64,000 nucleotides of DNA from an uncultured Selenomonadales bacterium (GCA_946408355.1 CAMJRX010000002.1:1-64000), one strand, 5' to 3'. Shown: positions 1 through 9,664, counted from the stretch's first letter. Numbers and translations are program-made. Notes: generated from the sequence alone by a model not told the origin.

Positions 1-49
1 TCATAATACACTTACTATATCACTTTTTACCCTTTATGAACACCTGTTC

Positions 50-244
50 TTAGAAACGATAGCTTATTCCGCTCTGTTTCATGATTTCGTTAGCAGTAAA
101 TCTTGATTTAATCTTTCCGTCAACAGTAATATTGCGGTCGGTTATGGGGCTGTACCAAATATCATGGTCGCCTTTGCCGTGTCGAACAAATTTGCAACCA
201 TTTTCGGTTAAAATAGCCCTAACTTTCTTTTCATACTCCGCCAT
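50..244 (-). CDS. hicA: HicA-like mRNA interferase toxin
   Basis: This 64-residue protein has the look of the HicA/YcfA toxin family, small double-stranded-RNA-binding-fold ribonucleases that cut mRNA when free of antitoxin. The visible signature is the glycine-rich turn with an invariant histidine, HGKGDHDIWYSP (about residues 22-33), matching the family's G-S/D-H active-site histidine. The length (60-80) is typical. Its ATG overlaps the last base of the stop codon of the upstream HicB-like gene, so the two are translationally coupled, in the antitoxin-first order. Family membership is inferred from motif and context. Confidence 0.8.
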   Translation of the reverse strand: MAEYEKKVRAILTENGCKFVRHGKGDHDIWYSPITDRNITVDGKIKSRFTANEIMKQSGISYRF

Positions 245-696
245 TATGCCAACGCTGCTCTTTCTACGCCGTTCAATTCGATAATTTCGGGCGCGGCAAG
301 CATAACTCTCTGAATTAATTTTGTTGCGGACTCGTCTTCAAGAATTAATCCTGGAATATCTTCACTCGTTGCCGTCCAAACTTTAGATTCATTGTCTCCA
401 AAAAATTGAATTTTATAATCTCTCATAACAATTACTTCAAAATCTTTGTCGTTTATGAATTTCTCCCATTCTTTGTCCGCGAATTCGATGCAATGACATT
501 CCTCAAGCTCTTTAAATCTTCTGTCAAGCATTGCAAAATAGCGAGTGTTGCGAAGGGCTTTGAAAATATCTACGCCTTTTCCTTCAGCGAATTGCTTATC
601 AAGCTCTTCTTTGAAAATTTTCAGTTCAGCAGGCGCAAAATTTATCAATTTGCTGTTATCGAGGTTCATTTGCTCCAAAGTTTGAGGTTCAATCAT
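244..696 (-). CDS. HicB-like (DUF1902) antitoxin with N-terminal extension
   Basis: The C-terminal 60 residues read as a DUF1902/HicB-type antitoxin domain: KVWTATSEDIPGLILEDES followed by an amphipathic helix. This is the partial RNase H-like fold that binds and neutralises HicA. It sits directly upstream of hicA. The first 90 or so residues are charged, helical and unlike ordinary HicB, so this is a longer antitoxin (150 aa) than usual. A GTG at 705 is in frame, but the ATG at 696 has GAGGAG eight bases upstream and is preferred. The HAD gene's stop lies just upstream, so the three genes form one leftward operon. The extension could be a DNA-binding or multimerisation part; nothing in it was recognised. 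Confidence 0.7.
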   Translation of the reverse strand: MIEPQTLEQMNLDNSKLINFAPAELKIFKEELDKQFAEGKGVDIFKALRNTRYFAMLDRRFKELEECHCIEFADKEWEKFINDKDFEVIVMRDYKIQFFGDNESKVWTATSEDIPGLILEDESATKLIQRVMLAAPEIIELNGVERAALA

Positions 697-701
697 TTTA
701 A

Positions 702-1520
702 TCACTCCTCAAAAAATTTTTCAATGGCAACAGCAACGCCGTCATTATCGCTATCAAGTGTCACGAAGTCGGCAAGATTTTTAATTTCGTCGGCGGCATT
801 GCCCATAGCAACAGAAAGCCCTGCTGTTTGCAAAATTTCTTTATCGTTATCGGAGTCGCCCATTGCAACCGTCTCTGCAACGTCGATATTTAAGAAGTCG
901 CACAGCTCGACAAGCCCCGACGCCTTAGTTACATTTGCCGGTGACATTTCCAAGTTAAAAGCCTCCGCGTAGGAAATCGACAAGTTCAAAGGTTTAATGC
1001 GTTCAAAATTTTTATCGCGAGATTTTTTATCGCGGTGATAGAGATTGACTTTGATGACTTCGCTAGGGTGTGCGCGGACATATTCCTTGCAGTCGTCGCA
1101 ACGTTCGCAAATTCTATCGAACATACCTTGATAAATGCCCATGCCGAACGCCGCCATATTTTGAATATCAACCTCACGAGCAATAGATTTATGTACCGTG
1201 TGCAAGTGAATCATCGCCCGTGTCTCAAGTCCAAAGTCTATCAGCTTTAAAATCGTCGGCTCGTCGACGGCGTGAACTTTAACGGGCTTATCGTTGAAAA
1301 AATCGTAAATCATGCCGCCGCTTATGACTATTCCGTAATTCATAGCCTTAAAATCGTCGCGATAATCTGTCAGTTCAGCGAGGTTGCGTCCAGTGCTAAC
1401 TACGACATAAACTCCGCGCCTCATCAGCTCATCGAGGGCGGATTTTGTTCGCGGCGAAATTTTTTTTTGCGAATTTAAAACTGTGCCGTCCATATCGACT
1501 GCCAAAAGTTTGTACTTCAT
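702..1520 (-). CDS. Cof-type HAD-IIB sugar-phosphate phosphatase
   Basis: A 272-residue haloacid dehalogenase-superfamily hydrolase of the Cof/YidA type. Motif I is VDMDGTVLNS near the N-terminus (the aspartate nucleophile and the acid-base aspartate), motif II is STGR, and motif IV is AMGDSDNDKEIL near residue 220. The large cap between motifs II and III marks subclass IIB. Such enzymes dephosphorylate small phosphometabolites in the cytoplasm; the substrate cannot be read here. An upstream in-frame ATG at 1535 exists, but the ATG at 1520 has GAGGA at proper spacing and begins directly at the conserved beta strand. It heads the operon with the HicB/HicA-like pair. Confidence 0.88.
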   Translation of the reverse strand: MKYKLLAVDMDGTVLNSQKKISPRTKSALDELMRRGVYVVVSTGRNLAELTDYRDDFKAMNYGIVISGGMIYDFFNDKPVKVHAVDEPTILKLIDFGLETRAMIHLHTVHKSIAREVDIQNMAAFGMGIYQGMFDRICERCDDCKEYVRAHPSEVIKVNLYHRDKKSRDKNFERIKPLNLSISYAEAFNLEMSPANVTKASGLVELCDFLNIDVAETVAMGDSDNDKEILQTAGLSVAMGNAADEIKNLADFVTLDSDNDGVAVAIEKFFEE

Positions 1521-1622
1521 TTCAAAATTCCTCATTCCTAATTCCTAATTAAAAAAATCCTCCCGCGCAGATTTTACCATAAGCTTGACGATTGTGCTAA
1601 GATTTTTTCGGGAGGATTGAGC

Positions 1623-2939
1623 ATGACAGAAATAATTTTACTCGGAATATTTTCCGCCGCGTTGTTAGTGTGTATTTTATCGGACGTGTCGATTTTAGTT
1701 GCGCTGATTTTCGGGCTGGGAATTTTTTCGTTTTACGCCGCAGAACTCGGACATCCGCCGCGAAAAATTTTCGACATGTGGATTGCGGGTGTCAAGCCGA
1801 TTAAGTCGATTTTGATAACGCTTGTGCTAATTGGAATAGTTACGGCGTATTGGCGGGCGGCGGGCGTTATACCGGCGATAATTTTTTATGTGTCGGATTT
1901 TTTTTCGCCCGCGATAATTTTGCTGATGACGTTTTGGCTTTGCGGATTAATTTCGGTATTGACCGGGACGGCATTTGGCACAGCGGCGACGATGGGAATT
2001 ATTTGCGGGTCGATAGCAGATAATTTAGGCGTCCCGATTTGGTTGACGGGCGGCGCGATATTGTCGGGTTGTTATTTAGGTGATAGATGTTCGCCAATGT
2101 CGACAAGCGCATTATTGGTTGCGACGTTGACACGCACGGACATTTTTAAAAATATCGTTGGCATGATAAGAACGTCGATAATACCGCTGATTTTGGCGAG
2201 CGTACTTTATTTAGTCGCGGGAATATTTTTTACGGGCGGAGGCGCGGTAACTGTCGACGCTAAAGAAATTTTTTCGCGGGTGTTTGAAATAAATTTAATC
2301 GTTTTAATTCCGGCAATATTAATCGTGGTGTTGTCGCTGTTCAAATTAAAAGTTCAGCTGATGATGACTGCAAGCATTTTAGCCTGCGCGGCGATTGCGA
2401 TATTAATTCAAGGCATGGGAGCCATTGAGCTGATAAAAATTGCCGTGCTGGGCTATTATCCGTCAGATAAAGTGCTTGATGAAATTATGAGCGGCGGCGG
2501 AATAATTTCAATGGCAAATGTCGTAGCGATAGTTTGTTTGTCGAGTTGTTACGCGGGCATTTTTCAAGTGACGGGTTTTTTAAATCGTCTGCAAAGTTTG
2601 ATGATTAGCATTGGGAAAAAATTTTCGCCGTTCGTGAGCGTTTTAGTTGCGTCGATTATAACGAGCATGATAGCTTGCAATCAAACGTTGGCGATAATGT
2701 TGACGCACCAACTTTGCAAAAAAGTCGAACGCCGCGCAGAAATTTTCGCAATACAAATCGAAAATTCCGCCGTGATAATTTCTCCGATGATTCCTTGGTC
2801 GATTGCCAGCGTTATAGTTTTAATGCCCATTGACGCGCCGAAAATTTCAATCCTCGCGGCGTGGTATCTTTGGCTGATTCCGATTTGCAATTTAATAATT
2901 CGACAAAAAAATCCCTCCGAAAAAAATCAGAGAGATTAA
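1623..2939 (+). CDS. nhaC: NhaC-family Na+/H+ antiporter
   Basis: A 438-residue polytopic membrane protein with about eleven hydrophobic segments. Conserved NhaC-type patches are present: TGTAFGTAATMG around residue 125 and a segment with LSGCYLGDRCSPMS about 40 residues later, matching the family's G-D-(K/R)-C-S-P loop. It would exchange cytoplasmic sodium (or a small organic cation) for protons. The TTG at 1617 is in frame, but the ATG at 1623 is preferred because GGAGG lies seven bases upstream. It is transcribed divergently from the HAD-hicBA operon and converges on the small exported protein gene. Substrate specificity is not determined by sequence alone. Confidence 0.88.
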   Translation: MTEIILLGIFSAALLVCILSDVSILVALIFGLGIFSFYAAELGHPPRKIFDMWIAGVKPIKSILITLVLIGIVTAYWRAAGVIPAIIFYVSDFFSPAIILLMTFWLCGLISVLTGTAFGTAATMGIICGSIADNLGVPIWLTGGAILSGCYLGDRCSPMSTSALLVATLTRTDIFKNIVGMIRTSIIPLILASVLYLVAGIFFTGGGAVTVDAKEIFSRVFEINLIVLIPAILIVVLSLFKLKVQLMMTASILACAAIAILIQGMGAIELIKIAVLGYYPSDKVLDEIMSGGGIISMANVVAIVCLSSCYAGIFQVTGFLNRLQSLMISIGKKFSPFVSVLVASIITSMIACNQTLAIMLTHQLCKKVERRAEIFAIQIENSAVIISPMIPWSIASVIVLMPIDAPKISILAAWYLWLIPICNLIIRQKNPSEKNQRD

Positions 2940-2977
2940 CGATAAAAATATTTAAATCACGTCACCGGTCTCTAATA

Positions 2978-3295
2978 TCATGCGTCCACTAATCCTTCAA
3001 GCTTCCAAATGTGAATGAGGATACCCGACTCTGGGCAAGGACCGGCATAACCGACATTGGCCGGGTGTACTTTTTTGGTCAACAGAACTACTTTGCCGCA
3101 TTCGGTGCATCTCCACTTTGCCATTATCGTTACGTAGTTAAATTTACTGCGAGAGTCAAGCGAAAATTTTTCCGCCGCAAACGTGAACGAAGGGTTCGTC
3201 GAGCCTGCAATATCACAAGCCTCCGACATTGCCGCTTGTCCGAAGATAATAGCTCCCGCTATCAAGAGCACCGTCAAGAATTTTTTTACTTCCAT
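2978..3295 (-). CDS. Small exported protein with a CxxC motif, unknown function
   Basis: A 105-residue protein whose first 26 residues form a clear Sec signal peptide (charged MEVKK, hydrophobic core, AMSEA cleavage-like end). The mature part contains WRCTECGK followed by an unpaired-looking cysteine in GPCPES, which could form a zinc knuckle or a disulfide in the envelope. The open frame continues upstream to 3451, but the ATG at 3295 has GGAGG seven to eight bases before it and starts at the signal peptide. It converges on the NhaC gene. I do not recognise a family; function unknown. Confidence 0.7.
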   Translation of the reverse strand: MEVKKFLTVLLIAGAIIFGQAAMSEACDIAGSTNPSFTFAAEKFSLDSRSKFNYVTIMAKWRCTECGKVVLLTKKVHPANVGYAGPCPESGILIHIWKLEGLVDA

Positions 3296-3440
3296 AAGTG
3301 ATTCCTCCCGGTAAATTAAATTTTCAGAGACCATTTGATTATTGTTTGCTTCAGAATTCGTGAGAATCATAGCACGAAAAATTTTTCCGTTGGTGTCCTG
3401 CGAGGACAATTTCAAAAAAATTTCTGCCCGCTGAATTTGA

Positions 3441-3469
3441 TTGTCACTCAAAGCGGCTTGTGATAAAAT
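3441..3469 (+). promoter_or_regulatory. Sigma-70-type promoter for aroE
   Basis: TTGTCA (3441-3446), a 17-base spacer and TAAAAT (3464-3469) lie about 30 bases upstream of the aroE start codon. It also overlaps the upstream part of the frame of the divergent small exported protein gene. Confidence 0.65.
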
Positions 3470-3497
3470 TATTTCGTCAATGAAAGGAGATTCGGAA

Positions 3498-4355
3498 ATG
3501 AATTCTATGGAGATAAAAAATTTTGGGATTATGGGTTACCCGGTCGGTCATTCGCTGTCGCCGCAAATGTACAAGGCGACATTCAAGGCGGCGGGTTTTG
3601 TAAATTATAATTACATTTTATTGCCGGTACACGCGGGCAAATTGTTTATGGCAGTCGAGGCGATAAAGGGCTTAGATTTTCGCGGCGTGAACGTGACAAT
3701 CCCGCACAAGTCAACGATAATGCAATATCTTGACGCCGTTGACGCGGATGCATTAGTTATCGGCGCGGTGAATACGGTTGTAAACGATGGCGGCATGTTG
3801 ACGGGCTATAATACGGACGTGGTTGGATTTTTGGCGGCTTTGGCTGAGTCAAATTTTATGCCGGAAGATTGTCATGCGGTAGTTTTGGGCGCGGGCGGGG
3901 CGGCTCGTGCAATTTTATGGGGCTTGTGCAAGAGGCGGGCGGAATGTATAACAATCGGTGCACGCAATCCGCAAAAGGCAAATGCTTTAGCTAACGACTT
4001 TTTAACACACGGACAAGTTGAGGGCTTTGATTGGCACTCGGACGAATTTAAGGAAATGCTACAGACTGCGGACATTTTAATCAACACGACGCCGCTAGGA
4101 ATGTTTCCAGAAGTAAACGACATGCCGCCGGTTGACTTGAAACTTTTGCCGGAGGGCGCACTCGTCTATGATATAGTTTATAATCCCGTTGAAACAAAAC
4201 TTTTAAAGACTGCAAAGAAACTCGGTTATCCGACGCTCAACGGGCTGTCGATGTTACTTTTGCAAGGACAGGAAGCATTTCGGCTTTACACGGGCGAAAT
4301 CCCCGATATGATAGTCATGCGTAAAACTCTCGAAAATTTTTTGAACACGAAATAA
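3498..4355 (+). CDS. aroE: Shikimate dehydrogenase
   Basis: A 285-residue NADPH-dependent shikimate 5-dehydrogenase, catalysing 3-dehydroshikimate to shikimate in chorismate synthesis. Substrate-binding signature PVGHSLSP is near residue 17. The catalytic lysine lies in NVTIPHK, the catalytic aspartate in GYNTD, and the dinucleotide motif is LGAGGAARA, followed by GARNPQKA for the NADP phosphate. The C-terminal NGLSMLLLQGQEAF helix is typical. The ATG at 3498 is chosen because AAAGGAG precedes it; an earlier in-frame start at 3441 lies inside the promoter. The DUF4230 gene follows 30 bases downstream and is probably co-transcribed. Confidence 0.95.
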   Translation: MNSMEIKNFGIMGYPVGHSLSPQMYKATFKAAGFVNYNYILLPVHAGKLFMAVEAIKGLDFRGVNVTIPHKSTIMQYLDAVDADALVIGAVNTVVNDGGMLTGYNTDVVGFLAALAESNFMPEDCHAVVLGAGGAARAILWGLCKRRAECITIGARNPQKANALANDFLTHGQVEGFDWHSDEFKEMLQTADILINTTPLGMFPEVNDMPPVDLKLLPEGALVYDIVYNPVETKLLKTAKKLGYPTLNGLSMLLLQGQEAFRLYTGEIPDMIVMRKTLENFLNTK

Positions 4356-4385
4356 AAATCTGCGACGCGGGCGGAGGAATTTTAA

Positions 4386-5087
4386 ATGAGTACATTTTTT
4401 GCCGTTATGGCGGTGCTTTTGTTCGTGACGATACTCGGCGGCGTAACGGGCATATTGACTGTGGACAAAATAAAAAGCCTCTTCGCTAAGCCGACTAATC
4501 AGAGACTCCCGCTCACTTCGCAACGAATTAGCCCACAAGAATTGCAAGTTATTATCCTCCACAAGATTGAAAATATCGCGGAGTTCGGCGTCCTCAAGCA
4601 AACTTTTAATTCGTCCTTTATCTACCACGACGACAGAAAAATTTTCGGCTTGAGTATGCCGCTGACTAACAACGAAATTAAAATTAATTACGCCGGCGAA
4701 GTTGTTTGCGGTTGCGATATGAGCCGCGCAGTTTACGCGCAAGATTCCTATAGCAACAAAATCAAAATTATCATTCCGAGCGGAAAAATTTTGCGGATTC
4801 ACGAATTGCCCGAAACCGTTAAGCCCGAAAAGGTTAGAACGGAAATTTTTTCTCGCGCTGTCGACATTGAGAAATACAATCGCGAACTGAAAAATAGTCT
4901 TGACGATATGAGGCGGCATTTAATTTCCGATGGGATTTTACAACGGGCTAATGAGCGCGTGCGTACTTCTCTTACGAAATTAATTGCGAGCATTAATCAC
5001 GAAATCCAGACGGAAATTATTTTTATGAGCGACACTTCAAACCAGCGATTAAATTCTGCGGACGATTTGCCAAGACTTAACGGATAA
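4386..5087 (+). CDS. DUF4230-family membrane-anchored protein
   Basis: A 233-residue protein with one N-terminal hydrophobic helix (residues 5-24, uncleaved anchor type). A soluble part follows with the pattern of DUF4230: LQVIILHKIENIAEFGVL, then a beta-rich section ending in KIKIIIPSGKILRIHEL and a C-terminal helical region. DUF4230 proteins have no assigned biochemical role. A GGAGG site precedes the ATG. It sits between aroE and the GspE-like ATPase with short gaps, suggesting a common transcript; whether it works with the ATPase is unknown. Confidence 0.7.
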   Translation: MSTFFAVMAVLLFVTILGGVTGILTVDKIKSLFAKPTNQRLPLTSQRISPQELQVIILHKIENIAEFGVLKQTFNSSFIYHDDRKIFGLSMPLTNNEIKINYAGEVVCGCDMSRAVYAQDSYSNKIKIIIPSGKILRIHELPETVKPEKVRTEIFSRAVDIEKYNRELKNSLDDMRRHLISDGILQRANERVRTSLTKLIASINHEIQTEIIFMSDTSNQRLNSADDLPRLNG

Positions 5088-5114
5088 AATTTTTGATTCA
5101 CAAGGAGCGGCATA

Positions 5115-6344
5115 ATGAACGACTTCGACGAACAATTACGGCGATTGATTCACAGGGAGCGGCACAATTTCGCGGGTAATTCGTCGCGAGCGATTGTCGA
5201 GCTTGTGGACTTACTTTTCAACTTTGCAATAAAAATGCGGGCGTCTGATTTGCACATTGAGCCGTTTGAAAAATCTTTGCGCGTGCGCTATCGAATTGAC
5301 GGGCAACTCCAGGAACTTCATCAGCCGTTGCCATTTCATTTAGCTGACGCGCTGACTGCCCGAATAAAAATTTTGGCACGCATGGACACGACCGCCGCAT
5401 TTTTACCTTTGGACGGCGCAATACAATTCGGCAAAGTAGAAATGCGCGTGGCAAGTATGCCGTCATTCGGCGCGGAAAGTTTGACGATAAGATTGCTTGA
5501 TTCGACGCTTGAACTGCACAACTTAAAAGATTTGGGCTTCACGGCGGCTAACGAGAAAATTTTTCGACAGATGATTGATTCAGCGGCTGGCATGATAATT
5601 TTAACGGGACCGATGAATTCAGGGAAATCGACGACGCTTTACGCCGCGTTACGCGAACTCAATCAACCGACGCGCTCAATAATGACGTTGGAGGATCCGA
5701 TTGAACAGCACGTCGAAGGAATCAGTCAAGTTCAAGTTAACGAGAAAACAGGCTTGACGTTTGCGGCGGGCTTACGGGCGATGTTGCGTATGGATTGCAA
5801 CGTTTTAATGGTTGGGGAGGCTCGCGACGCTGACACTTCCAAAATTGCAATACGCGCCGCGCTCACGGGTCATTTAATCTTTACGACGCTCCACGCTAAC
5901 GACTCGTGCAGTGCGGTTTTTCGTATGTTGGAAATGGGCGTTGAACCGTATCTTTTGGCGGCGACGCTTAATGGCGTAGTTGCTCAACGACTTGTCAGGA
6001 GGCTTTGTCCGCATTGCAAGAAGATTTTATCGGACGGAACTTTTGAGGCGGTTGGTTGTGAAAATTGTCGTGGCACAGGCTACAGCGGGCGAATTGCCCT
6101 GCATGAAATTTTGAGCGTCGATAAAAATTTGCGTTCGTTGATTCTGAACAGCCGCGACCTCGACGAGATAAGAGCCGTTGCGCTTGAGGCTGGTTTGAAA
6201 ACTTTAGCCGACGACGCCTTAGAAAAAATCCGCGCAGGTTTGACTACGTTAAATGAAGTGCGACGCGTCTTAGGATTGGTAGGAGATGATTACTTTGAAC
6301 ACAGCGCAAGACGAATTGAAAATAGTTTTAGCGGCAATAAATAA
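5115..6344 (+). CDS. Solitary GspE/PilB/PulE-type secretion ATPase, N-terminally short
   Basis: A 409-residue hexameric traffic ATPase of the type II secretion / type IV pilus family. Visible parts are ASDLHIEP near residue 45, Walker A GPMNSGKSTT near 162, the Asp box LEDPIEQ, Walker B-like NVLMVGEARDADT, the His box LTGHLIFTTLHAND, and a tetracysteine CPHC...CENC element near 300. The usual Walker A is GPTGSGKST; here positions three and four are Met-Asn. Common PilB/GspE proteins are 500-570 residues and carry an N-terminal GspE-N/MshEN domain; that domain is absent here. No pilin, GspF/PilC or prepilin peptidase gene is in the window. It may serve competence, pili or secretion encoded elsewhere. 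Confidence 0.85.
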   Translation: MNDFDEQLRRLIHRERHNFAGNSSRAIVELVDLLFNFAIKMRASDLHIEPFEKSLRVRYRIDGQLQELHQPLPFHLADALTARIKILARMDTTAAFLPLDGAIQFGKVEMRVASMPSFGAESLTIRLLDSTLELHNLKDLGFTAANEKIFRQMIDSAAGMIILTGPMNSGKSTTLYAALRELNQPTRSIMTLEDPIEQHVEGISQVQVNEKTGLTFAAGLRAMLRMDCNVLMVGEARDADTSKIAIRAALTGHLIFTTLHANDSCSAVFRMLEMGVEPYLLAATLNGVVAQRLVRRLCPHCKKILSDGTFEAVGCENCRGTGYSGRIALHEILSVDKNLRSLILNSRDLDEIRAVALEAGLKTLADDALEKIRAGLTTLNEVRRVLGLVGDDYFEHSARRIENSFSGNK

Positions 6345-6894
6345 TCGCGACGAAAAATTTTTTGAGCGAGTCGATTTGCAAAATTTAATGAACGTTGCCT
6401 ATGACGAAACGACTGACGTCCTCGCCAAAAATTGTTCTAAGTTCCACGAGCTTTATCCTAAAGATTTATTTTTTAAATTTGGCTCAAGAATTTTGCGTAT
6501 CTACAACGAAAAATTTCGCGGCGTGCATTTGGGCTTGATTAATAAAGTTATCGCCGCTTACTTTGACGGGAGCTTTAAAGAAGCCAAAAATTTTTCAGCG
6601 ACTCCGATTAAATTTCTCGCCGCTGAACTCAATAATTTGCTTAAAGCCGTTCGCGCAGATTTCGGCGAAGAAAAAATTTTGGGCGATAAAGCTACGCTTT
6701 TAGTTAAAATGATTGGCGACGGCTCAAGTTACGGACGAATGATTGACACGTTGAATTTTGTTTTAGAATTTGACAGGCGCGAAGATGAGTGGCGATTAAA
6801 CAAAATAAAAAATGTCGAAGAATTAGTTCCGCCAATTCTCGACATTGCAGAAAGATATTGGCCCGCCTCGTGGGATTTAGGCATTAAACTTTAA
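6286..6894 (+). CDS. Hypothetical protein (DUF2939-like at best)
   Basis: A 202-residue soluble, lysine-rich protein whose frame overlaps the 3' end of the GspE-like gene by 59 bases. The opening stretch, [20 protein letters not shown], resembles the beginning of DUF2939-type proteins, in which a helix precedes a 'one residue at a time' cluster of charged residues, but this is a weak similarity. Two starts are possible: ATG at 6286 or TTG at 6295; the AGGAG at 6281-6285 fits the TTG better. Its stop lies five bases from the convergent secA stop. Function unknown. Confidence 0.6.
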   Translation: MITLNTAQDELKIVLAAINNRDEKFFERVDLQNLMNVAYDETTDVLAKNCSKFHELYPKDLFFKFGSRILRIYNEKFRGVHLGLINKVIAAYFDGSFKEAKNFSATPIKFLAAELNNLLKAVRADFGEEKILGDKATLLVKMIGDGSSYGRMIDTLNFVLEFDRREDEWRLNKIKNVEELVPPILDIAERYWPASWDLGIKL

Positions 6895-6898
6895 CAAA

Positions 6899-9535
6899 TC
6901 ATTTATTGCGTCCACAGCAGTTTTTATACTTTTTACCGGAGCCGCACGGACAAGGGTCATTGCGCCCTATTTTTTTGCCGTCGGCAGTCTTAGCGCGTTT
7001 TTGACTTTCAGCGGGAGAAACTTCGTCACCGTGAGACGCTCGCGCTGTTTGCAATCTGTCTTCAACTTTAGCTTGCTCGCGTCGCACAACTGATTCTGCC
7101 TCGCGTAAATTTTTGGCGGTAGGTTCGGGTGGCGTTTCTTCTTCGTCCTCTTCTGAAGTCGGCGCGGCTTGTTGCTGAACTATTGCCACGTGATACATTG
7201 TCGTCGCGATTTGGTCTTGAATTGCGCCTTCCATTTCCTCGAACATTGCCAACGCCTCAATTTTGTATTCGACAAGCGGCGCACGTTGTCCATATGCCCG
7301 CAAATTTATTCCCTCGCGCAACATGTCCATATGGTCGAGGTGCTCCATCCATTTGTTATCGACAATTCTAAGCATGACGACTTTTTCCAGTTCGCGCATA
7401 ACAGTTTCCGTGAATGCCGCCTCGCGCTGTTTGTAAGTGTCTTCTGCTAATTTCTCCAAATATTCCTTGAGTTCATCGCGGCTCAATTTCTCCAGCTCCG
7501 AAACTTTTAACACTCCGACCGGCGCAAAAATTTTTTCCGCGTCTTTAATTAATTCGTCAAGTTGCCATTCTTCCGGATAAAGTTTCTCGTTCGCATACTG
7601 ATTCATTTCCTGTTTGATTATGTGATTGACCATGCCGCGAATATTATCCCGCAAATTTTCCCCGCGCAGAATTTTCCGCCGCTCGCCGTACATTATCTCG
7701 CGTTGTTGATTCATTACGTCATCATATTCCAAAACGTGTTTGCGTATATCAAAGTTCCGCGCCTCAACTTTTTTCTGAGCGTGTTCAATCGAGCGTGTTA
7801 TCAGCGTGTGTTCAATCGGCTCGTCCTCTTCCATGCCGAGCTTATCCATAACTTTTGCAATATTTTCCGACGCGAACAGCCGCATTAAATCATCTTCCAA
7901 CGAAATATAAAATCTCGATTCGCCGGGGTCGCCTTGACGCCCTGAACGCCCGCGCAACTGATTATCTATTCGCCGTGATTCGTGCCGCTCCGTTCCGATT
8001 ATGAATAGCCCACCCAATTCCGGAACGCCCTCGCCCAATTTAATATCGGTGCCGCGCCCAGCCATATTTGTCGCGATTGTCACAACTCCTTTTTGTCCAG
8101 CGTCTGCAACGATTTGCGCTTCCTTTTCGTGGAACTTTGCATTTAAAACGCTGTGAGGTATACCGCGCTTTTTAAGATAGCCGCTCAATTCTTCCGATTG
8201 CTCAATCGACGTGGTGCCGATTAGAACGGGTTGCCCTTTCGTGTGGACGCGCTCAACTTCATTAGTGACGGCGCGATATTTGGCGCGTTTGTTTTTATAA
8301 ACAACATCGGGATGGTCGACGCGACGAACAGGCATATTCGTAGGAATGACGACGACTGGCAATTTATAAATCTTTAAAAATTCGTCCTCTTCCGTTTTGG
8401 CGGTACCGGTCATGCCGGCAAGTTTATCGTACATGCGGAAATAATTTTGGAAAGTTATCGTCGCTAACGTCTGTGATTCGCGCTGAATCTTGACGTTCTC
8501 TTTAGCCTCGATAGCTTGATGAAGTCCGTCGGAATATCTGCGCCCCGTCATAAGCCGCCCCGTGAATTCGTCGACGATAACAATTTCTCCGTCACGTACA
8601 ACGTAATCGCGGTCGCGTTTCATGAGAGCTTTAGCCCTAAGTGCCGCCGTAAAGCAATGGCTTAACTCAATATTTTCCGGCGCGTAAAGATTTTGAATCC
8701 CCAAAAACTTTTCAATCTTCGGAACGACTTCATCACTCGGCGCAACGGTTTTTTGTTTCTCGTCTACTTTATAATCTTCGCCCTCTTTTAAGTTGGCAAC
8801 GGCTCGCGCCATGACTGCATACATTTCCGTTGACTTCGCGCCCGGACCGGAGATAATCAGCGGCGTGCGTGCCTCGTCAATTAAAATCGAGTCAACCTCG
8901 TCGACAATAGCATAATGCAACGGTCGCTGAACCATTTGCTCCTCTTGAATAACCATGTTATCGCGCAGATAATCAAAGCCGAATTCGTTATTGGTGCCAA
9001 ACGTCACGTCGCAACCGTAAGCGTGCTTGCGTTCGGGAAAATCCATGTCGTGCAGAATCAATCCGACACTCAAGCCCAAAAAGTTGTAAAGTTGTCCCAT
9101 CCACTCGCTATCACGGCGGGCGAGGTAGTCGTTAACCGTGACCATGTGGACGCCTTTACCTTCTAGCGCGTTCAAATAAACCGGCAACGTCGCCACCAAA
9201 GTTTTGCCCTCGCCGGTCTTCATTTCCGCGATTTTGCCTTCGTGCAAGCACATGCCGCCCATTAATTGAACGTCGAAATGCCTCATGCCCAAAACGCGAC
9301 GCGATGCCTCTCTACAAACTGCAAAGGCTTCAGGCAAAATATCTTCCAAAGTTTCACCTGCTTGAAGTCGTTCGCGAAATCTATCCGTAGACGTAGCAAG
9401 TTTATCGTCGGTGTAGTTTTGAAATCCCGACTCCAGCGCGTTGATTTTATCGACTGTCTGCTGTAGACGTTTAATTTCTTTCTCGTTATTGTCGCCCAAA
9501 AATCTTTTAGTAATCCCTTTCAAGAATCCAAACAA
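6899..9535 (-). CDS. secA: Protein translocase ATPase SecA
   Basis: An 878-residue SecA, the motor that drives unfolded preproteins through SecYEG. Walker A is [14 protein letters not shown] near residue 105, DEAD-like box [12 protein letters not shown] near 210, and motif GTDIKLG near 490. The helical scaffold and wing follow, and the C-terminus ends in the zinc-binding SEC-C tail [13 protein letters not shown], which binds SecB or phospholipid. The preferred start is TTG at 9535, with GGGAG upstream; the upstream TTG at 9553 would place the ribosome binding site inside the gene. It is preceded by intergenic repeat copy A. Confidence 0.97.
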   Translation of the reverse strand: MFGFLKGITKRFLGDNNEKEIKRLQQTVDKINALESGFQNYTDDKLATSTDRFRERLQAGETLEDILPEAFAVCREASRRVLGMRHFDVQLMGGMCLHEGKIAEMKTGEGKTLVATLPVYLNALEGKGVHMVTVNDYLARRDSEWMGQLYNFLGLSVGLILHDMDFPERKHAYGCDVTFGTNNEFGFDYLRDNMVIQEEQMVQRPLHYAIVDEVDSILIDEARTPLIISGPGAKSTEMYAVMARAVANLKEGEDYKVDEKQKTVAPSDEVVPKIEKFLGIQNLYAPENIELSHCFTAALRAKALMKRDRDYVVRDGEIVIVDEFTGRLMTGRRYSDGLHQAIEAKENVKIQRESQTLATITFQNYFRMYDKLAGMTGTAKTEEDEFLKIYKLPVVVIPTNMPVRRVDHPDVVYKNKRAKYRAVTNEVERVHTKGQPVLIGTTSIEQSEELSGYLKKRGIPHSVLNAKFHEKEAQIVADAGQKGVVTIATNMAGRGTDIKLGEGVPELGGLFIIGTERHESRRIDNQLRGRSGRQGDPGESRFYISLEDDLMRLFASENIAKVMDKLGMEEDEPIEHTLITRSIEHAQKKVEARNFDIRKHVLEYDDVMNQQREIMYGERRKILRGENLRDNIRGMVNHIIKQEMNQYANEKLYPEEWQLDELIKDAEKIFAPVGVLKVSELEKLSRDELKEYLEKLAEDTYKQREAAFTETVMRELEKVVMLRIVDNKWMEHLDHMDMLREGINLRAYGQRAPLVEYKIEALAMFEEMEGAIQDQIATTMYHVAIVQQQAAPTSEEDEEETPPEPTAKNLREAESVVRREQAKVEDRLQTARASHGDEVSPAESQKRAKTADGKKIGRNDPCPCGSGKKYKNCCGRNK

Positions 9536-9577
9536 ATTTATCACTCCCTGCAAAAATTTTTCCTATGATAGCAAAAA

Positions 9578-9642
9578 GCAACGTGACGTTGCATCCAATG
9601 TTCGCGATTGACGTCACAGAAATTTTAACGTTATCGCCGCGT
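9578..9642 (+). repeat. Intergenic repeat, copy A
   Basis: This is a 65-bp member of a four-copy family (others at 14552, 59733 and 62840). It starts with a hairpin, GCAAC-GTGAC-GTTGC, then a core beginning TCGCGATTGACGTCAC, an AAATTTT run, and ends in CGCCGCGT. It is bounded by an imperfect 27-bp direct repeat (9551-9577 and 9643-9669, 23 of 27 identical, all four differences transitions). It lies in the secA 5' region, antisense to secA. Confidence 0.75.
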
Positions 9643-9664
9643 CAAAAATTTTTCTTATAGTAAC

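Noticed and set aside
2936-2977. Possible terminator between nhaC and the small exported protein gene
   Set aside because: AGAGA/TCTCT pairs with a 30-base loop and no T-run; too weak to annotate.
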